Positions 1 through 8,484 of a DNA stretch of 64,000 nt are shown here, one piece after another. Both the position numbers and the translations under genes were made by a program. The stretch covers positions 119,425-183,424 of the forward strand of contig CAZYQW010000096.1 of NCBI GenBank assembly GCA_964649825.1. Reading direction: 5' to 3'. Numbering within the stretch: the stretch's first letter is position 1; every line of letters starts with the position of its first letter. This DNA is from CAZYQW01 sp964649825. GTDB taxonomy: Bacteria > Planctomycetota > B15-G4 > JADJEK01. Below the pieces are notes generated by a model. That model had not been told where the DNA came from. It saw only the letters and a list, made by a program, of their open reading frames with translations, and searched no databases.

Positions 1-456
1 GTCGATTCGACCGCCATGGCGCTCTCCGTGGGCGAGCGCGGCGTCGGCAAGCGGACTTCGTTCGGCGAGTACCGTGTCACGAACCGCGGAGGGGTCGGCA
101 TCATCAGCATCAAGGTCTCCGAGAAGACGGGCGACGTCGTCGCCCTGAAGGCGGTGCGCGAGGGCGACGATGTGATGCTGATGACCGAGAATTCGATGGT
201 CGTGCGCATCGCCGTCGAGGGCATCTCCTCCATGGGGAGGAGCGCGCAGGGCGTGAAGTTGATCTCGCTGCGCGAGGGTGACCGCCTGGTGGCGGTGACG
301 CCGGTGGTGAAGGACGATACCGAGGGCGAGGCGCCGCGCGCCGTCCTCGACGAGCCCCCGGTCACCGATGATGGTGGCGATGACGTTGGCGATGACGGCG
401 GCGACGCGCCCGAGACACCGGACGACGAGGACGATTCGACGCCCTCGGGAGAGTGA
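1..456 (+). CDS. gyrA: DNA gyrase subunit A, C-terminal end (partial)
   Basis: The reading frame is open from the first base, so the gene starts before the window. The visible part is the end of the GyrA C-terminal beta-pinwheel, the domain that wraps DNA and lets gyrase introduce negative supercoils. The blades GVGKRTSFGEYRVTNRGGVG and SSMGRSAQGVKLISLREGDR are typical of the last pinwheel repeats. A long acidic tail rich in Asp and Glu follows, as in many gyrase A subunits. The TGA stop lies four bases before the ribBA start, so the two genes are probably co-transcribed. The N-terminal catalytic domain with the active-site tyrosine is outside the window. Confidence 0.93.
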   Translation, partial: VDSTAMALSVGERGVGKRTSFGEYRVTNRGGVGIISIKVSEKTGDVVALKAVREGDDVMLMTENSMVVRIAVEGISSMGRSAQGVKLISLREGDRLVAVTPVVKDDTEGEAPRAVLDEPPVTDDGGDDVGDDGGDAPETPDDEDDSTPSGE

Positions 457-460
457 ACCG

Positions 461-1747
461 ATGAGCACGAAGACCAGCGCCTTCAGCCCCATCCCCGAGG
501 CCCTCCAGGACCTCCGCGACGGCAGGATGATCGTACTCGTGGACGACGAGGACCGAGAGAACGAGGGCGACCTTTGCTGCGCGGCCGAGTTCGTCACTCC
601 GGCGATCGTGAACTTCATGGCGAAGGAGGCGCGCGGGCTGATCTGCCTCGCGCTCGCGCCGGAGATCGTCGACCGCCTCGAACTGCCGTTGCAGACCCTC
701 GACAACTCGTCGCGCTTCGGAACCGCATTCACGGTCTCGATCGAGGCGCGCCACGGGGTAACGACCGGCATTTCGGCCGCCGATCGCGCGCGGACGATCC
801 AGGTCGCGATCCAGGACGACGTCTCGCCGTCGGACCTCGTGCGACCCGGTCACGTCTTCCCGCTGCGCGCGAAGGCGGGCGGCACCCTCGTTCGCGCCGG
901 ACAGACCGAGGGCATCGTGGACCTCGCGCGGCTCGCCGGGCTGAAACCGGCCGGCGTGATCTGCGAGGTCATGAACGACGACGGGACGATGGCGCGGGTG
1001 CCGGACCTCGAGAAGTTCATCGCCAAGCACCAGATCAAGATGTGCTCGGTCGACGACCTGATCGCGTATCGCCGCCGGCACGAGCGGCTCGTGGAGCACA
1101 CGGTCATGGTCGACCTGCCGACGCGGTTCGGCGTCGACTTCGACGTGCACGTGTACCGCTCGAAGATCGACGAGCGGGCCCACCTCGCGCTCTGCCTCGG
1201 GATTCCGAAACCGGTCGCCGAGGCCGGAGCTCCGCCGATCAACGATCCGGTGCTCGTGCGCGTCCACTCCGAGTGTCTCACCGGAGATCTGCTCGGCTCG
1301 ATGCTGTGCGACTGCGGCCCGCAGCTCCATCTCGCCCTTCAGGCGATTGCGAACGCGGGCCAGGGAATCCTGCTCTACATGCGACAGGAGGGCCGCGGAA
1401 TCGGGCTCGAGAACAAGCTGCGGGCCTATCACCTCCAGCAGACGCAGGGGCTCGACACCGTGGAGGCGAACCAAGCCCTCGGCTTCCCGGACGACATCCG
1501 CGACTACGGCATCGGCGCGCAAATCCTCCGCCACCTCGGCGTCCGCCAACTCCGCCTGCTGACGAACAACCCACGCAAGTACCACGGACTCAAGGGGTAC
1601 GGCTTGTCGATCGCCGAGCGAGTGCCGATCGTCGTCGAACCGAATCCTCGAAACAGCAAGTACTTGAAAACAAAGGCCGAGAAGCTCGGACACGACTTCG
1701 GTGACGCCGACGAATCCGCCCCGAAACACGACGACGCACGCCCGTGA
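461..1747 (+). CDS. ribBA: Bifunctional DHBP synthase / GTP cyclohydrolase II (RibBA)
   Basis: This 428-residue protein supplies both precursors of riboflavin. The N-terminal half (about 1-205) is 3,4-dihydroxy-2-butanone-4-phosphate synthase, with the acidic loop DDEDREN at 28-34 and the RHGVTTGISAADRA segment at 98-110. The C-terminal half (about 210-405) is GTP cyclohydrolase II, with zinc cysteines C272, C283 and C285 in the RVHSECLTGD and CDCG motifs and the catalytic RQEGRGIGL segment near 308-316. Both active sites look intact. An upstream in-frame start at 368 would lie inside gyrA, so the ATG four bases after gyrA is chosen. No FMN riboswitch precedes it, which fits expression from the gyrA transcript. 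Confidence 0.95.
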   Translation: MSTKTSAFSPIPEALQDLRDGRMIVLVDDEDRENEGDLCCAAEFVTPAIVNFMAKEARGLICLALAPEIVDRLELPLQTLDNSSRFGTAFTVSIEARHGVTTGISAADRARTIQVAIQDDVSPSDLVRPGHVFPLRAKAGGTLVRAGQTEGIVDLARLAGLKPAGVICEVMNDDGTMARVPDLEKFIAKHQIKMCSVDDLIAYRRRHERLVEHTVMVDLPTRFGVDFDVHVYRSKIDERAHLALCLGIPKPVAEAGAPPINDPVLVRVHSECLTGDLLGSMLCDCGPQLHLALQAIANAGQGILLYMRQEGRGIGLENKLRAYHLQQTQGLDTVEANQALGFPDDIRDYGIGAQILRHLGVRQLRLLTNNPRKYHGLKGYGLSIAERVPIVVEPNPRNSKYLKTKAEKLGHDFGDADESAPKHDDARP

Positions 1748-1835
1748 GCCCCGTGGGCGCGGCCGCATCGCCCGGGAATCGGGAAGAAGAGGGAAGAAAG
1801 CGCCCTGCTGCGTCGACCAACGGGGCGTGTGATGA

Positions 1836-2414
1836 ATGAGCGCACCGACGGACGATCGCGAACTCGTGATGCGCGCCAAGAACGGCTCGGAAGAGGCGTT
1901 TTCGGCGCTGATCGACAAGTACCACGAACGCGTCCATCGGGTCGCGGTGCGGATCGTGCGCAACGTCGACGAGGCCGACGACGTGGTTCAGGAGGTGTTC
2001 GCCCGCGCGGTGATCCACCTGAACCGGTTCGACTTCCGGGCGTCGTTCTACACCTGGCTCATCTCCATCACGCGAAACGCGGCCTTCGACGCATTGCGAA
2101 GCATGCAGCGCCGCGGGCGGTTCAAGTCGTCGGAAGACGGCATGGACCGCTACGACGCCGAAGGTTTCGGAGACCCGGTCCGCTCGTCGACGGACCAGGA
2201 GGCCGCGGAGAGAGTCGTCAAGGCTCTCGGCCGGCTGAGTCCGCGGGACCGGTCGCTCCTCGTGCTGCGTGAGTACGAGGACCTCCAGTACGAGGAGATC
2301 GCCCGCGTCCTCGGTTGCTCGGTGGGTACCGTTGAATCCGGTATCCACAGAGCTCGAAAGAAGTTACGGATGCTGCTGGTCGAGCTCGATCCCGACGCGC
2401 AGCTCGCGAGGTGA
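1836..2414 (+). CDS. ECF-family RNA polymerase sigma factor
   Basis: A 192-residue two-domain sigma factor. Region 2 lies at about 20-87, with the core-binding segment around DEADDVVQEVFARAV and the -10 recognition part around FYTWLISITRNAAFDALR. Region 4 (about 130-182) has the helix-turn-helix YEEIARVLGCSVGTVESGIH. The gene heads a cluster: the likely anti-sigma gene starts within a few bases of its stop, followed by a periplasmic helical protein and a pilus-like pair. By analogy with other ECF modules it is probably held at the membrane by the next gene product and released by an envelope signal. The target genes are not visible; the downstream pilM-pilO genes are the obvious guess. Confidence 0.93.
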   Translation: MSAPTDDRELVMRAKNGSEEAFSALIDKYHERVHRVAVRIVRNVDEADDVVQEVFARAVIHLNRFDFRASFYTWLISITRNAAFDALRSMQRRGRFKSSEDGMDRYDAEGFGDPVRSSTDQEAAERVVKALGRLSPRDRSLLVLREYEDLQYEEIARVLGCSVGTVESGIHRARKKLRMLLVELDPDAQLAR

Positions 2415-2419
2415 TGACG

Positions 2420-2866
2420 ATGGATAGTTCGAACGAACGCTTGGAACGTCTGATCGGCCTCCGCATGGATGGTCGGCTGGGCGACGCCGAGGCGATCGAG
2501 CTCGAGCGCCGGCTCGAGGCGTCGGACGCGAGGACGGTCGAATACGAGATGACGCGGGTCCGCGAGCTGCTCCGGTCCGAACGGGCGCCGGAGCCAAGGC
2601 CCTTCCTCCGCGAACGCATCGAGGCTCGAGTTCGCCGGGTGCGGTCCGAGAGCCGCGTCCTGGGAACGGCACGATGGCTGGCGGCCGCCGCGGCGGTCCT
2701 CCTTTGTGTTGGCATCTTCAGCCTCTCGTCGAACGACGGCGTGATGGCCGCGCCCGACGACCCGCTCGAGGTGCGGACGATCGAGGACGAGTTCCATGAC
2801 CTCGTGCCCCCGGACGGGTCGCTCAAGGAGTTCCTGCTCTGGCGCTACATGCGGAGAGCCCCGTGA
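2420..2866 (+). CDS. Membrane-anchored putative anti-sigma factor
   Basis: A protein of about 148 residues with a charged helical N-terminus, one membrane segment near residues 83-103 (WLAAAAAVLLCVGIFSLS) and a short outside tail. Size, topology and position right after an ECF sigma gene suggest an anti-sigma factor. No zinc-binding HxxxCxxC motif is present, so it is not of the classic ZAS type. GAGG at 2408-2411 sits eight bases before the ATG at 2420, which decides that start; GTG 2411 and ATG 2414 are in frame but too close to this site. The end overlaps the next gene by four bases. Anti-sigma activity is inferred from context only. Confidence 0.65.
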   Translation: MDSSNERLERLIGLRMDGRLGDAEAIELERRLEASDARTVEYEMTRVRELLRSERAPEPRPFLRERIEARVRRVRSESRVLGTARWLAAAAAVLLCVGIFSLSSNDGVMAAPDDPLEVRTIEDEFHDLVPPDGSLKEFLLWRYMRRAP

Positions 2867-3192
2867 GCCGAACTCAGTGGATCGTCCTGCTCGGGTGGGT
2901 CCTCATGTTCGGGGTCGGCTTCGCGGCCGGGCGGCTCGTCGACCGCGAGTCCAACCCGGCCGGAAAGACGTACCTTCATCGACTCCAGGAAAAGTACGAT
3001 CTCGCCCCCGATCAGGTGGAGTCGATTCGCGGCTACCTCGAGCAGGAAGAGACCGCGATCGAGTCGATCCTGGCTCGTGTCGAGGACCAGGTGAAGGACG
3101 AGATCGAGGCCGAGCGCGCGAGGACGCAGCAGCGGATCCAGGCTCGGATCGGAACCGAATTCAACTCCGTCGACGAGGACGGGGGGAACTGA
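2863..3192 (+). CDS. Membrane-tethered periplasmic helical protein (CpxP/heavy-metal-sensor-like)
   Basis: This 109-residue protein starts at a GTG overlapping the previous stop. Residues 5-25 form a signal anchor (WIVLLGWVLMFGVGFAAG). The rest is highly charged and helical, with a DLAPDQVESIRGYLEQEE segment that recalls the LTxxQ helices of Spy/CpxP and periplasmic metal-sensor proteins. Those families often sit beside ECF sigma and anti-sigma genes and sense envelope conditions. No histidine or cysteine metal cluster is visible. The role as the sensor of the upstream sigma module is an inference from gene order. It could also be a small structural partner of the pilus-like system that starts six bases downstream. 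Confidence 0.55.
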   Translation: MSRTQWIVLLGWVLMFGVGFAAGRLVDRESNPAGKTYLHRLQEKYDLAPDQVESIRGYLEQEETAIESILARVEDQVKDEIEAERARTQQRIQARIGTEFNSVDEDGGN

Positions 3193-3198
3193 GCGACG

Positions 3199-4956
3199 AT
3201 GGCGAACTACGTCGGGCTTGATCTCGGCTCGCATCAGGTGCGGATCCTCGAGGCGGAGGGTTCGGCGAGGCGGCTGAAGATCAAGCGCTTCACCAAGGTC
3301 GATCTGCGCCCGGCCCAGGAGGGGCCGATCTCGAACTACCTCACGAAGGACGACGGCGACGCGATCGACGACGGATTCTCCGACGCGAAGATCTCGCACG
3401 AGCCGGTGGCGATGTCGTGGGACTCCGCGCACACGGTCTTCCGTGAACTCGACGTACCGTTCACCAGTGACGACCAGATTCGCAAGGTGATCAAGTACGA
3501 AACCGAATCGCACCTGTTGAACTGCGACATCGAGGACGTGATCGTCAGTTTCTACCGGCTCTCCGAGACGCGGGACAAGAGTCACCTGATGGTGATGGCC
3601 GTGCGCAAGGACCAGCTCTTGAATCGGTTCGAGATGCTGCAGCGCGCGAACCTCGACCCCCTCATGGTCGACCTCGACGTGATGGCGGCGTTCAACGCGA
3701 TCACGGGGCTCGGCTACGCCGAGGAACACAAGACGTTCATGGTGCTCGACTGCGGTCGCCGCTCGTCGAACCTCCTCTTGATCCACAAAGGTCGTCTCGT
3801 GTCAGGCCGCGCGATCCGACTCGGCTCGGACTCGGTGACGGCCCGCCTCGCCGCGGATCTGGGACCCGACGCGCCCGAGCTGGCCGCAGGCCCGCAGGCA
3901 CTGCTGCAAGGCCCGAACGCGGGCGACCTCATGGTTCGCGCGTCGACCGCGGACGCGAAGCCCGAGACCGCGAAGGCGTCGGACGAGCTCGCCCTGGACA
4001 TGGCTCAGGAGCGGGCGAGCGACTACTACCTGAAGATCGCGCGTGAGGTGAAACGCACTCTCGCGACGACGAAGCTTCCCGACGAGATCGAGGTCATCCT
4101 CGCCGCGGGTCCGGGCAGCCTCCTGCCCGGCTTCACCGAGATGCTCGCGCAGCAGCTCGGCCTGGAGGCGCCCGTGGAACCGTTGAACGTGCTCGAGCGC
4201 GTGGACCACGATCTCGACGCCGACGAGGCGGATGCAGTCGGAGCCGAGTCGCTCGTTGGAATCGGCCTCGTACTAAAGCTCGCCGGCCACGATGCCAGCG
4301 GCGTCGACTTCCGCCAGGAGGAGTGCCGCTACGCCCGCAAGTTCGACCAGATCAAGGAGCCGCTCATCTACTTCTGCGGCTTCCTGCTCTTCCTCGTCCT
4401 GCTGTGGAACCTCCTGGACGTGCGCATGTTGTCCGTGAAGGAGCCATTCCTGTTCAAGAAGGACCAGGCCGACATCGCGCGGATCCACAAGTGGGGCAAG
4501 GAGAAGTACGAGCGCGCCCTCGGCAAGGACGCGACCCTTCCCGGCGCGCGAGCGGCGCCGACCTTGAACTCTCTTCGTTACATCCAAGCCCAGATGACGA
4601 GCCACATCGACAAGCTGAAGGGTGATCTCGGCCGCGGGGGGGCGATCCCCGAGATGCAATCCGCGCTCGTGATGTGGCGGGACTGCTTCGATGAGATCAA
4701 CAAGAAGATCGACTCGATCGGGAAGCTGATCTTGACCGACATGAAGATCGGAGTGAGGCAGCAGAAGAACCCGTTCATCCAGCTCGAGGGCGAGGTCCCG
4801 AGCGACGCGGCGCTCGACACCCTGCGCGCCGCGCTCCGGCAGGTCCCCGGCCAGTCGGTGGCCGACTTCCAGGATGGCCGATCGCGGAACCTCGGCGGTC
4901 GAATCGCGTTCAGCGACATCAAGATCGTGTGGCCGGCGCGGGAGGACTACAAATGA
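3199..4956 (+). CDS. pilM: PilM/GspL-like actin-fold ATPase with fused membrane and periplasmic part
   Basis: A 585-residue protein. Residues 1-365 have the PilM actin-like fold: the phosphate-1 motif GLDLGSHQVRILEAEG at 6-21, the phosphate-2 region VLDCGRRSSNLLLIHKGR near 182-199, and the adenosine motif ILAAGPGSLLPGFTEML near 300-316. A membrane helix follows (about 388-406, PLIYFCGFLLFLVLLWNLL), then a periplasmic domain resembling PilN. PilM normally ends before the membrane and PilN is separate, so this is either a PilM-PilN fusion or a GspL-type protein of a type II secretion or type IV pilus inner-membrane platform. The next gene supplies the PilO/GspM partner. An insertion rich in Ala and Pro interrupts the actin fold around 225-265. 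Confidence 0.8.
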   Translation: MANYVGLDLGSHQVRILEAEGSARRLKIKRFTKVDLRPAQEGPISNYLTKDDGDAIDDGFSDAKISHEPVAMSWDSAHTVFRELDVPFTSDDQIRKVIKYETESHLLNCDIEDVIVSFYRLSETRDKSHLMVMAVRKDQLLNRFEMLQRANLDPLMVDLDVMAAFNAITGLGYAEEHKTFMVLDCGRRSSNLLLIHKGRLVSGRAIRLGSDSVTARLAADLGPDAPELAAGPQALLQGPNAGDLMVRASTADAKPETAKASDELALDMAQERASDYYLKIAREVKRTLATTKLPDEIEVILAAGPGSLLPGFTEMLAQQLGLEAPVEPLNVLERVDHDLDADEADAVGAESLVGIGLVLKLAGHDASGVDFRQEECRYARKFDQIKEPLIYFCGFLLFLVLLWNLLDVRMLSVKEPFLFKKDQADIARIHKWGKEKYERALGKDATLPGARAAPTLNSLRYIQAQMTSHIDKLKGDLGRGGAIPEMQSALVMWRDCFDEINKKIDSIGKLILTDMKIGVRQQKNPFIQLEGEVPSDAALDTLRAALRQVPGQSVADFQDGRSRNLGGRIAFSDIKIVWPAREDYK

Positions 4957-5534
4957 AGGTCGACGGCTCGAAGGTCGTGATCTGGACGTGCCTGCTCCTC
5001 TCCGCGGTCGGTGTCGCGTCGCACTTCTACTTCGAGAAGCGCCTCGAGGAGGCGGGCAAGGACGTCGAGACGGCGCTGAAGACTCTGAAGCGGATCAGCG
5101 TGGCGCGCGAGGACATCGCGGTCCTGAACGCAGAGCTTCAGGCGGACGAGTTCCGGCAGAGCAAGGCCGAGAACCGCATGAACACGTTCTTCGCTCAGGT
5201 GGCGAGCCAGGCGAAGATGGACTTTGGGCCGAGCGTCCAGAAGCCGAAGGACGACACGCCGCCGCGGGCGCAGGGGTACGAGGACACGTCCTACGAGCTC
5301 TACTGGGAGAAGTCGCGGACCGGCCCGACGGTGTTCACGCGCGAGCAGTGCACCGCGTTCATGTGGTGGATCCAGAAGAGGTCGAACCTGCTGAAGATCA
5401 CGGACATCTCGCTCAAGACGTCGCCGACCAAGCAGGGCGAGTACCAGGATCTTTGGGAGCTTCGGCTCTGGGTGACCGATCGTCATCCCATCACGACGAC
5501 CGGCGCCGGCGCTTCGGCGGCGGAAGAGAGTTGA
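4953..5534 (+). CDS. PilO/GspM-like inner-membrane platform protein
   Basis: This 193-residue protein overlaps the end of the PilM-like gene by four bases (ATGA). One N-terminal membrane helix (about 8-27, VVIWTCLLLSAVGVASHFYF) is followed by a coiled-coil stretch and a small C-terminal alpha/beta domain ending in ELRLWVTDRHP. That layout is the one of PilO and GspM, which pair with PilN or GspL in the periplasm to align the assembly machinery. Sequence similarity is not obvious by eye, so the assignment rests on topology and its coupling to pilM. No pilQ, pilT or pilin gene is seen in the window, so the rest of the system must be elsewhere. Confidence 0.6.
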   Translation: MKVDGSKVVIWTCLLLSAVGVASHFYFEKRLEEAGKDVETALKTLKRISVAREDIAVLNAELQADEFRQSKAENRMNTFFAQVASQAKMDFGPSVQKPKDDTPPRAQGYEDTSYELYWEKSRTGPTVFTREQCTAFMWWIQKRSNLLKITDISLKTSPTKQGEYQDLWELRLWVTDRHPITTTGAGASAAEES

Positions 5535-5655
5535 CCGTCATCCCGCGTCCGGCCGAAGCCGGCCGAAGAAGCTGGGCCGAAGAAGCTAGGCTGAAGAAAC
5601 CGGCTGAAGCGACGAACGCCATCACCGTATGATGACCTCGTGTTTGGAGGTCGTC

Positions 5656-6987
5656 ATGCTGCACCGGTGGTTCCCACGGTCCTTCGTTCTCGTTCTGGTC
5701 CTGCTCACCGCCTTCTCCGGCTGTGAGTCCTCGCGATTCAAGGGCGTTCGGACCGGGCCCCCCTTCGCCGAAGCGTTCCCGGATCCCTCCGTCCTGCTGA
5801 CGACGAGCGACGTCGACGCCACCCGCCAACTCCTGCGGGCCGTGATCCTCCCCGAGACCCGAGAGCACCACGACCAGCTTCGTGCGCTCCTCGACGCGAA
5901 GGACGAAGTCGACGCGGAGCACCTGCTCTTGTTGACGGAAGCGGTGGCGGAGATCGAGTTCGTGCGCGTCGAATCGTGGTCGCTCGTCGGCGGATTGACG
6001 TCATCCATGTCGGTCACGATCGAGCTGAACGGCGAACCCATCGTCTTCCATCCACGCGGTGCGTCACGGTTCGCATCCAACGTCGACGAGATCCTCCTCG
6101 ACGGCACGAGCAAGATCGTGCGTCCGGTGGATCGCCTCGCGTTTGGACGTTTGCTCGGACGCACTCAATCGGACGAGACGCTGATGACGATCGCAGCGCG
6201 GCTGTGGGTCGACGTCGACGATGGATCGCCCGAGGCTCTCCGCGACGTGCTCGACGCGATCCCGAGCAGCTCGATCCGGCAGGAACTCGTCCTGGCCTAT
6301 CTCATGCCCGAGGGATACGTCGCGCGCGATCGCGAGCTCATCGTCGTCGAAGCGATGGGGTTCGACTCGAACCGCAGCGCCGTGATCGAGGCCATCCTGG
6401 ACCGAAGATCGGACGTGGCGTTCGCCGAACTCGACGCTTTCGTGTCGCAAATGTCGTTCGACTCGGGGCGCGCCGGTGTCGTCGACCTGGCCGCGCCGAA
6501 GCTCTCCTCGCTCGACGGCGACGACCTCGTGAGGGCGATGAAATGGATGTCGTTCGACGCCGGTCGCCACGCCGTCCTCGAACGGCTCGCGCCCCTGGCT
6601 CACGTCGATTCGTTCGACGGCGCCGCGCGCGTCACCGAGACGTTCGGCTTCGACGCGGGAAAGAAGCACGCGCTCGAGATGCTCTGCGACGAGAGCCACC
6701 TCGAGCTCGAAGCGGCCGACCTGGAGCGCGTGGTCTCGATGGCGTCGTTCGATGCCGGGAAGCTCGAGGCGTTGCGGCTGGTCAAGCCGATCCTCGTCGA
6801 TGGAATCGACGCGACGGTCGCGCGCAAGCTGCTCGAGAACTTCTCCTTCGACGACGGTCGCATCGAGGTGATGCGTCTGTTTCGAGAACACCTCGAGTAC
6901 CTTGCCGTCGAGGATCGCGAAGCACTGTTGAACGTGTTCAGCTTCGACTCGAGCCGAGCCCGAGCGCGAGAGATCCTGGGGATCTGA
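5656..6987 (+). CDS. Lipoprotein with tandem DUF4476-like repeats
   Basis: A 443-residue exported protein. Its signal peptide ends in a lipobox-like LLTAFSGC, so a lipid anchor is likely. GGAGG at 5646-5650 fixes the start at 5656 rather than at the ATGs at 5629 and 5632. From about residue 235 to the end there are seven repeats of 32-33 residues, each opening with a phrase such as MSFDSGRAGV, MSFDAGRHAV, FGFDAGKKHA, ASFDAGKLEA, FSFDDGRIEV or FSFDSSRARA. This [FG]FD[AS][GN][RK] pattern resembles the DUF4476 family, in which short helical repeats carry an F-x-F/D-R/K signature. The function of that family is not known. The N-terminal half shows no recognisable domain. Confidence 0.7.
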   Translation: MLHRWFPRSFVLVLVLLTAFSGCESSRFKGVRTGPPFAEAFPDPSVLLTTSDVDATRQLLRAVILPETREHHDQLRALLDAKDEVDAEHLLLLTEAVAEIEFVRVESWSLVGGLTSSMSVTIELNGEPIVFHPRGASRFASNVDEILLDGTSKIVRPVDRLAFGRLLGRTQSDETLMTIAARLWVDVDDGSPEALRDVLDAIPSSSIRQELVLAYLMPEGYVARDRELIVVEAMGFDSNRSAVIEAILDRRSDVAFAELDAFVSQMSFDSGRAGVVDLAAPKLSSLDGDDLVRAMKWMSFDAGRHAVLERLAPLAHVDSFDGAARVTETFGFDAGKKHALEMLCDESHLELEAADLERVVSMASFDAGKLEALRLVKPILVDGIDATVARKLLENFSFDDGRIEVMRLFREHLEYLAVEDREALLNVFSFDSSRARAREILGI

Positions 6988-7015
6988 GCGAGGTTGGTTC
7001 GTCCTGATCGAGGCT

Positions 7016-8338
7016 CTACGGCTGCAGCCGGACCCACTCTGGCGCGCTTCCTTCGTACGCGGTGCCGACCATGCGGAACGCCTGCGCGTACGCGTCAAGG
7101 CCGGCGAACGCAGCCGTAGCGGGGAGCGGGACGGTGAGCACGCCGATCCCGCTGGCGTCCGTGACGAGCGTGCCGACCGGGAGGATCGGGAGCTTCAACC
7201 ACAGGAAGCCGCCGACGGGGGCCGGTTCGATCGCGGCGGATGCATAGACCAAGACGGTCTCCGCGGGCGCGGCCTGCGTCTTCATCGTGAAGTTCGTGCC
7301 GAGCTTGGCCCGATCGTGGATGTAGAGCGTCGGTAGAACCACTTCGTCGGCGCCGGGGTCGATCAGGACCCCGACCCGGTCGTCGCCGTCGTGGTCTCCG
7401 ATCTCCTCGAACGTCGACTCCCAGACCCACTGGTTGGCGCCCACCCACTTCGGGTCGGGCGGCCACACGACGGGCGGCGCCGCGTTGTCGATCGCCGGTG
7501 ACGTGATCGGGAGATGTGCGTCGGCCTTCGCCGGGTCGACCAACGTCGGGTCGACGCCGATGTTGCCGTTCGTGCCGACGTACGTTGGGTCGCCGAGCAC
7601 GTTCCCCGTGATGCCGGGGAAGATGCTGCTCCAGCCCGTGATCTGGTCGTTGCCGTTGCCGAACACGATGGAATCGAACAGCCCGAGGTAGCGCTCGAGG
7701 ATGCCGAACGCCTGGATGCCGACGCCGTTGGCGGTGACGGTGGAACCGTAGAGCAGCACCGACACGCTCTGGAAGTCGTAGCCGGTGCTCTCGGCCACCA
7801 CGCCGACCAAGTTGCCGGCGATGGTGGAATTGACCACCACCGTGCCGACGTCGGTGTGAAGCCAGTCGAAGCAATAGAGCCCGACGTCGCTGTCGCGCAG
7901 GATGCACCGACGCACGTAGCGGACGGAGACCCCCGTCCCCGTGCTCTCGATGGCGACGTTGGAGCGAGTGACGGTGAGGTCGGAGATCAGCGACTTGTCG
8001 GCGAGCCGGAACAGCGTATGTCCGCCTTCGCCGCTGACGTAGGTCTGCTCGGCCCGCTGTCCGAGGACGGTCATGCTCGGCTTGAGCTGGATCGGGAAGC
8101 TCTCGCCGTGGGAAACCCCGTACGTCCCGGGCGCAACGTGGACCGTCGTCGGACCGCTCGCCGACGAGAGCGACTGTACGCCCTTCGTGATGGTGCGATA
8201 GGGAGACGCGGCGGTTCCGAGACCGAGGGCGTCGTCACCGAGGATGGCATCGACGTAGACGACGTTCTGCGCGACGGCGGGGGACGCGAGCGCCGGCGCG
8301 AACACGAGAAGGAAGAGGAACGTGAGGGACTTGGCCAT
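7016..8338 (-). CDS. Exported right-handed beta-helix protein (DUF1565-type)
   Basis: A 440-residue exported protein with a clear signal peptide (MAKSLTFLFLLVFAPALASP, cleaved after the following AVAQ). The mature N-terminus, NVVYVDAILGDDALGLGTAA followed by PYRTITKGVQ and HVAPGTYG, is the DUF1565 opening of planctomycete parallel beta-helix proteins. The middle carries the hydrophobic-glycine ladder expected of a beta-helix. The last 75 residues form a small beta-sandwich tail like those in other exported proteins of this window, for example the one starting at 35186. An upstream in-frame start exists at 8461, but the signal peptide decides 8338. The substrate or surface role is unknown; it faces the lipoprotein gene tail to tail. 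Confidence 0.75.
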   Translation of the reverse strand: MAKSLTFLFLLVFAPALASPAVAQNVVYVDAILGDDALGLGTAASPYRTITKGVQSLSSASGPTTVHVAPGTYGVSHGESFPIQLKPSMTVLGQRAEQTYVSGEGGHTLFRLADKSLISDLTVTRSNVAIESTGTGVSVRYVRRCILRDSDVGLYCFDWLHTDVGTVVVNSTIAGNLVGVVAESTGYDFQSVSVLLYGSTVTANGVGIQAFGILERYLGLFDSIVFGNGNDQITGWSSIFPGITGNVLGDPTYVGTNGNIGVDPTLVDPAKADAHLPITSPAIDNAAPPVVWPPDPKWVGANQWVWESTFEEIGDHDGDDRVGVLIDPGADEVVLPTLYIHDRAKLGTNFTMKTQAAPAETVLVYASAAIEPAPVGGFLWLKLPILPVGTLVTDASGIGVLTVPLPATAAFAGLDAYAQAFRMVGTAYEGSAPEWVRLQP

Positions 8339-8484
8339 GAATCGATTCTCCCGATTGCCGAACGGAGCCGCTCGCGCGTTCCCGGGCCCTCCCCCGAGGA
8401 ATGCGGTCGCTGCGTGCTCTAGGTGCCCGCCAGCATAACTCGGACGCGCCGATCGCGCCACGCTTCGATCCAGACGTCGCTGCG

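Noticed and set aside
461..1747. FMN riboswitch ahead of ribBA
   Set aside because: Only four bases separate ribBA from gyrA; there is no room for one.
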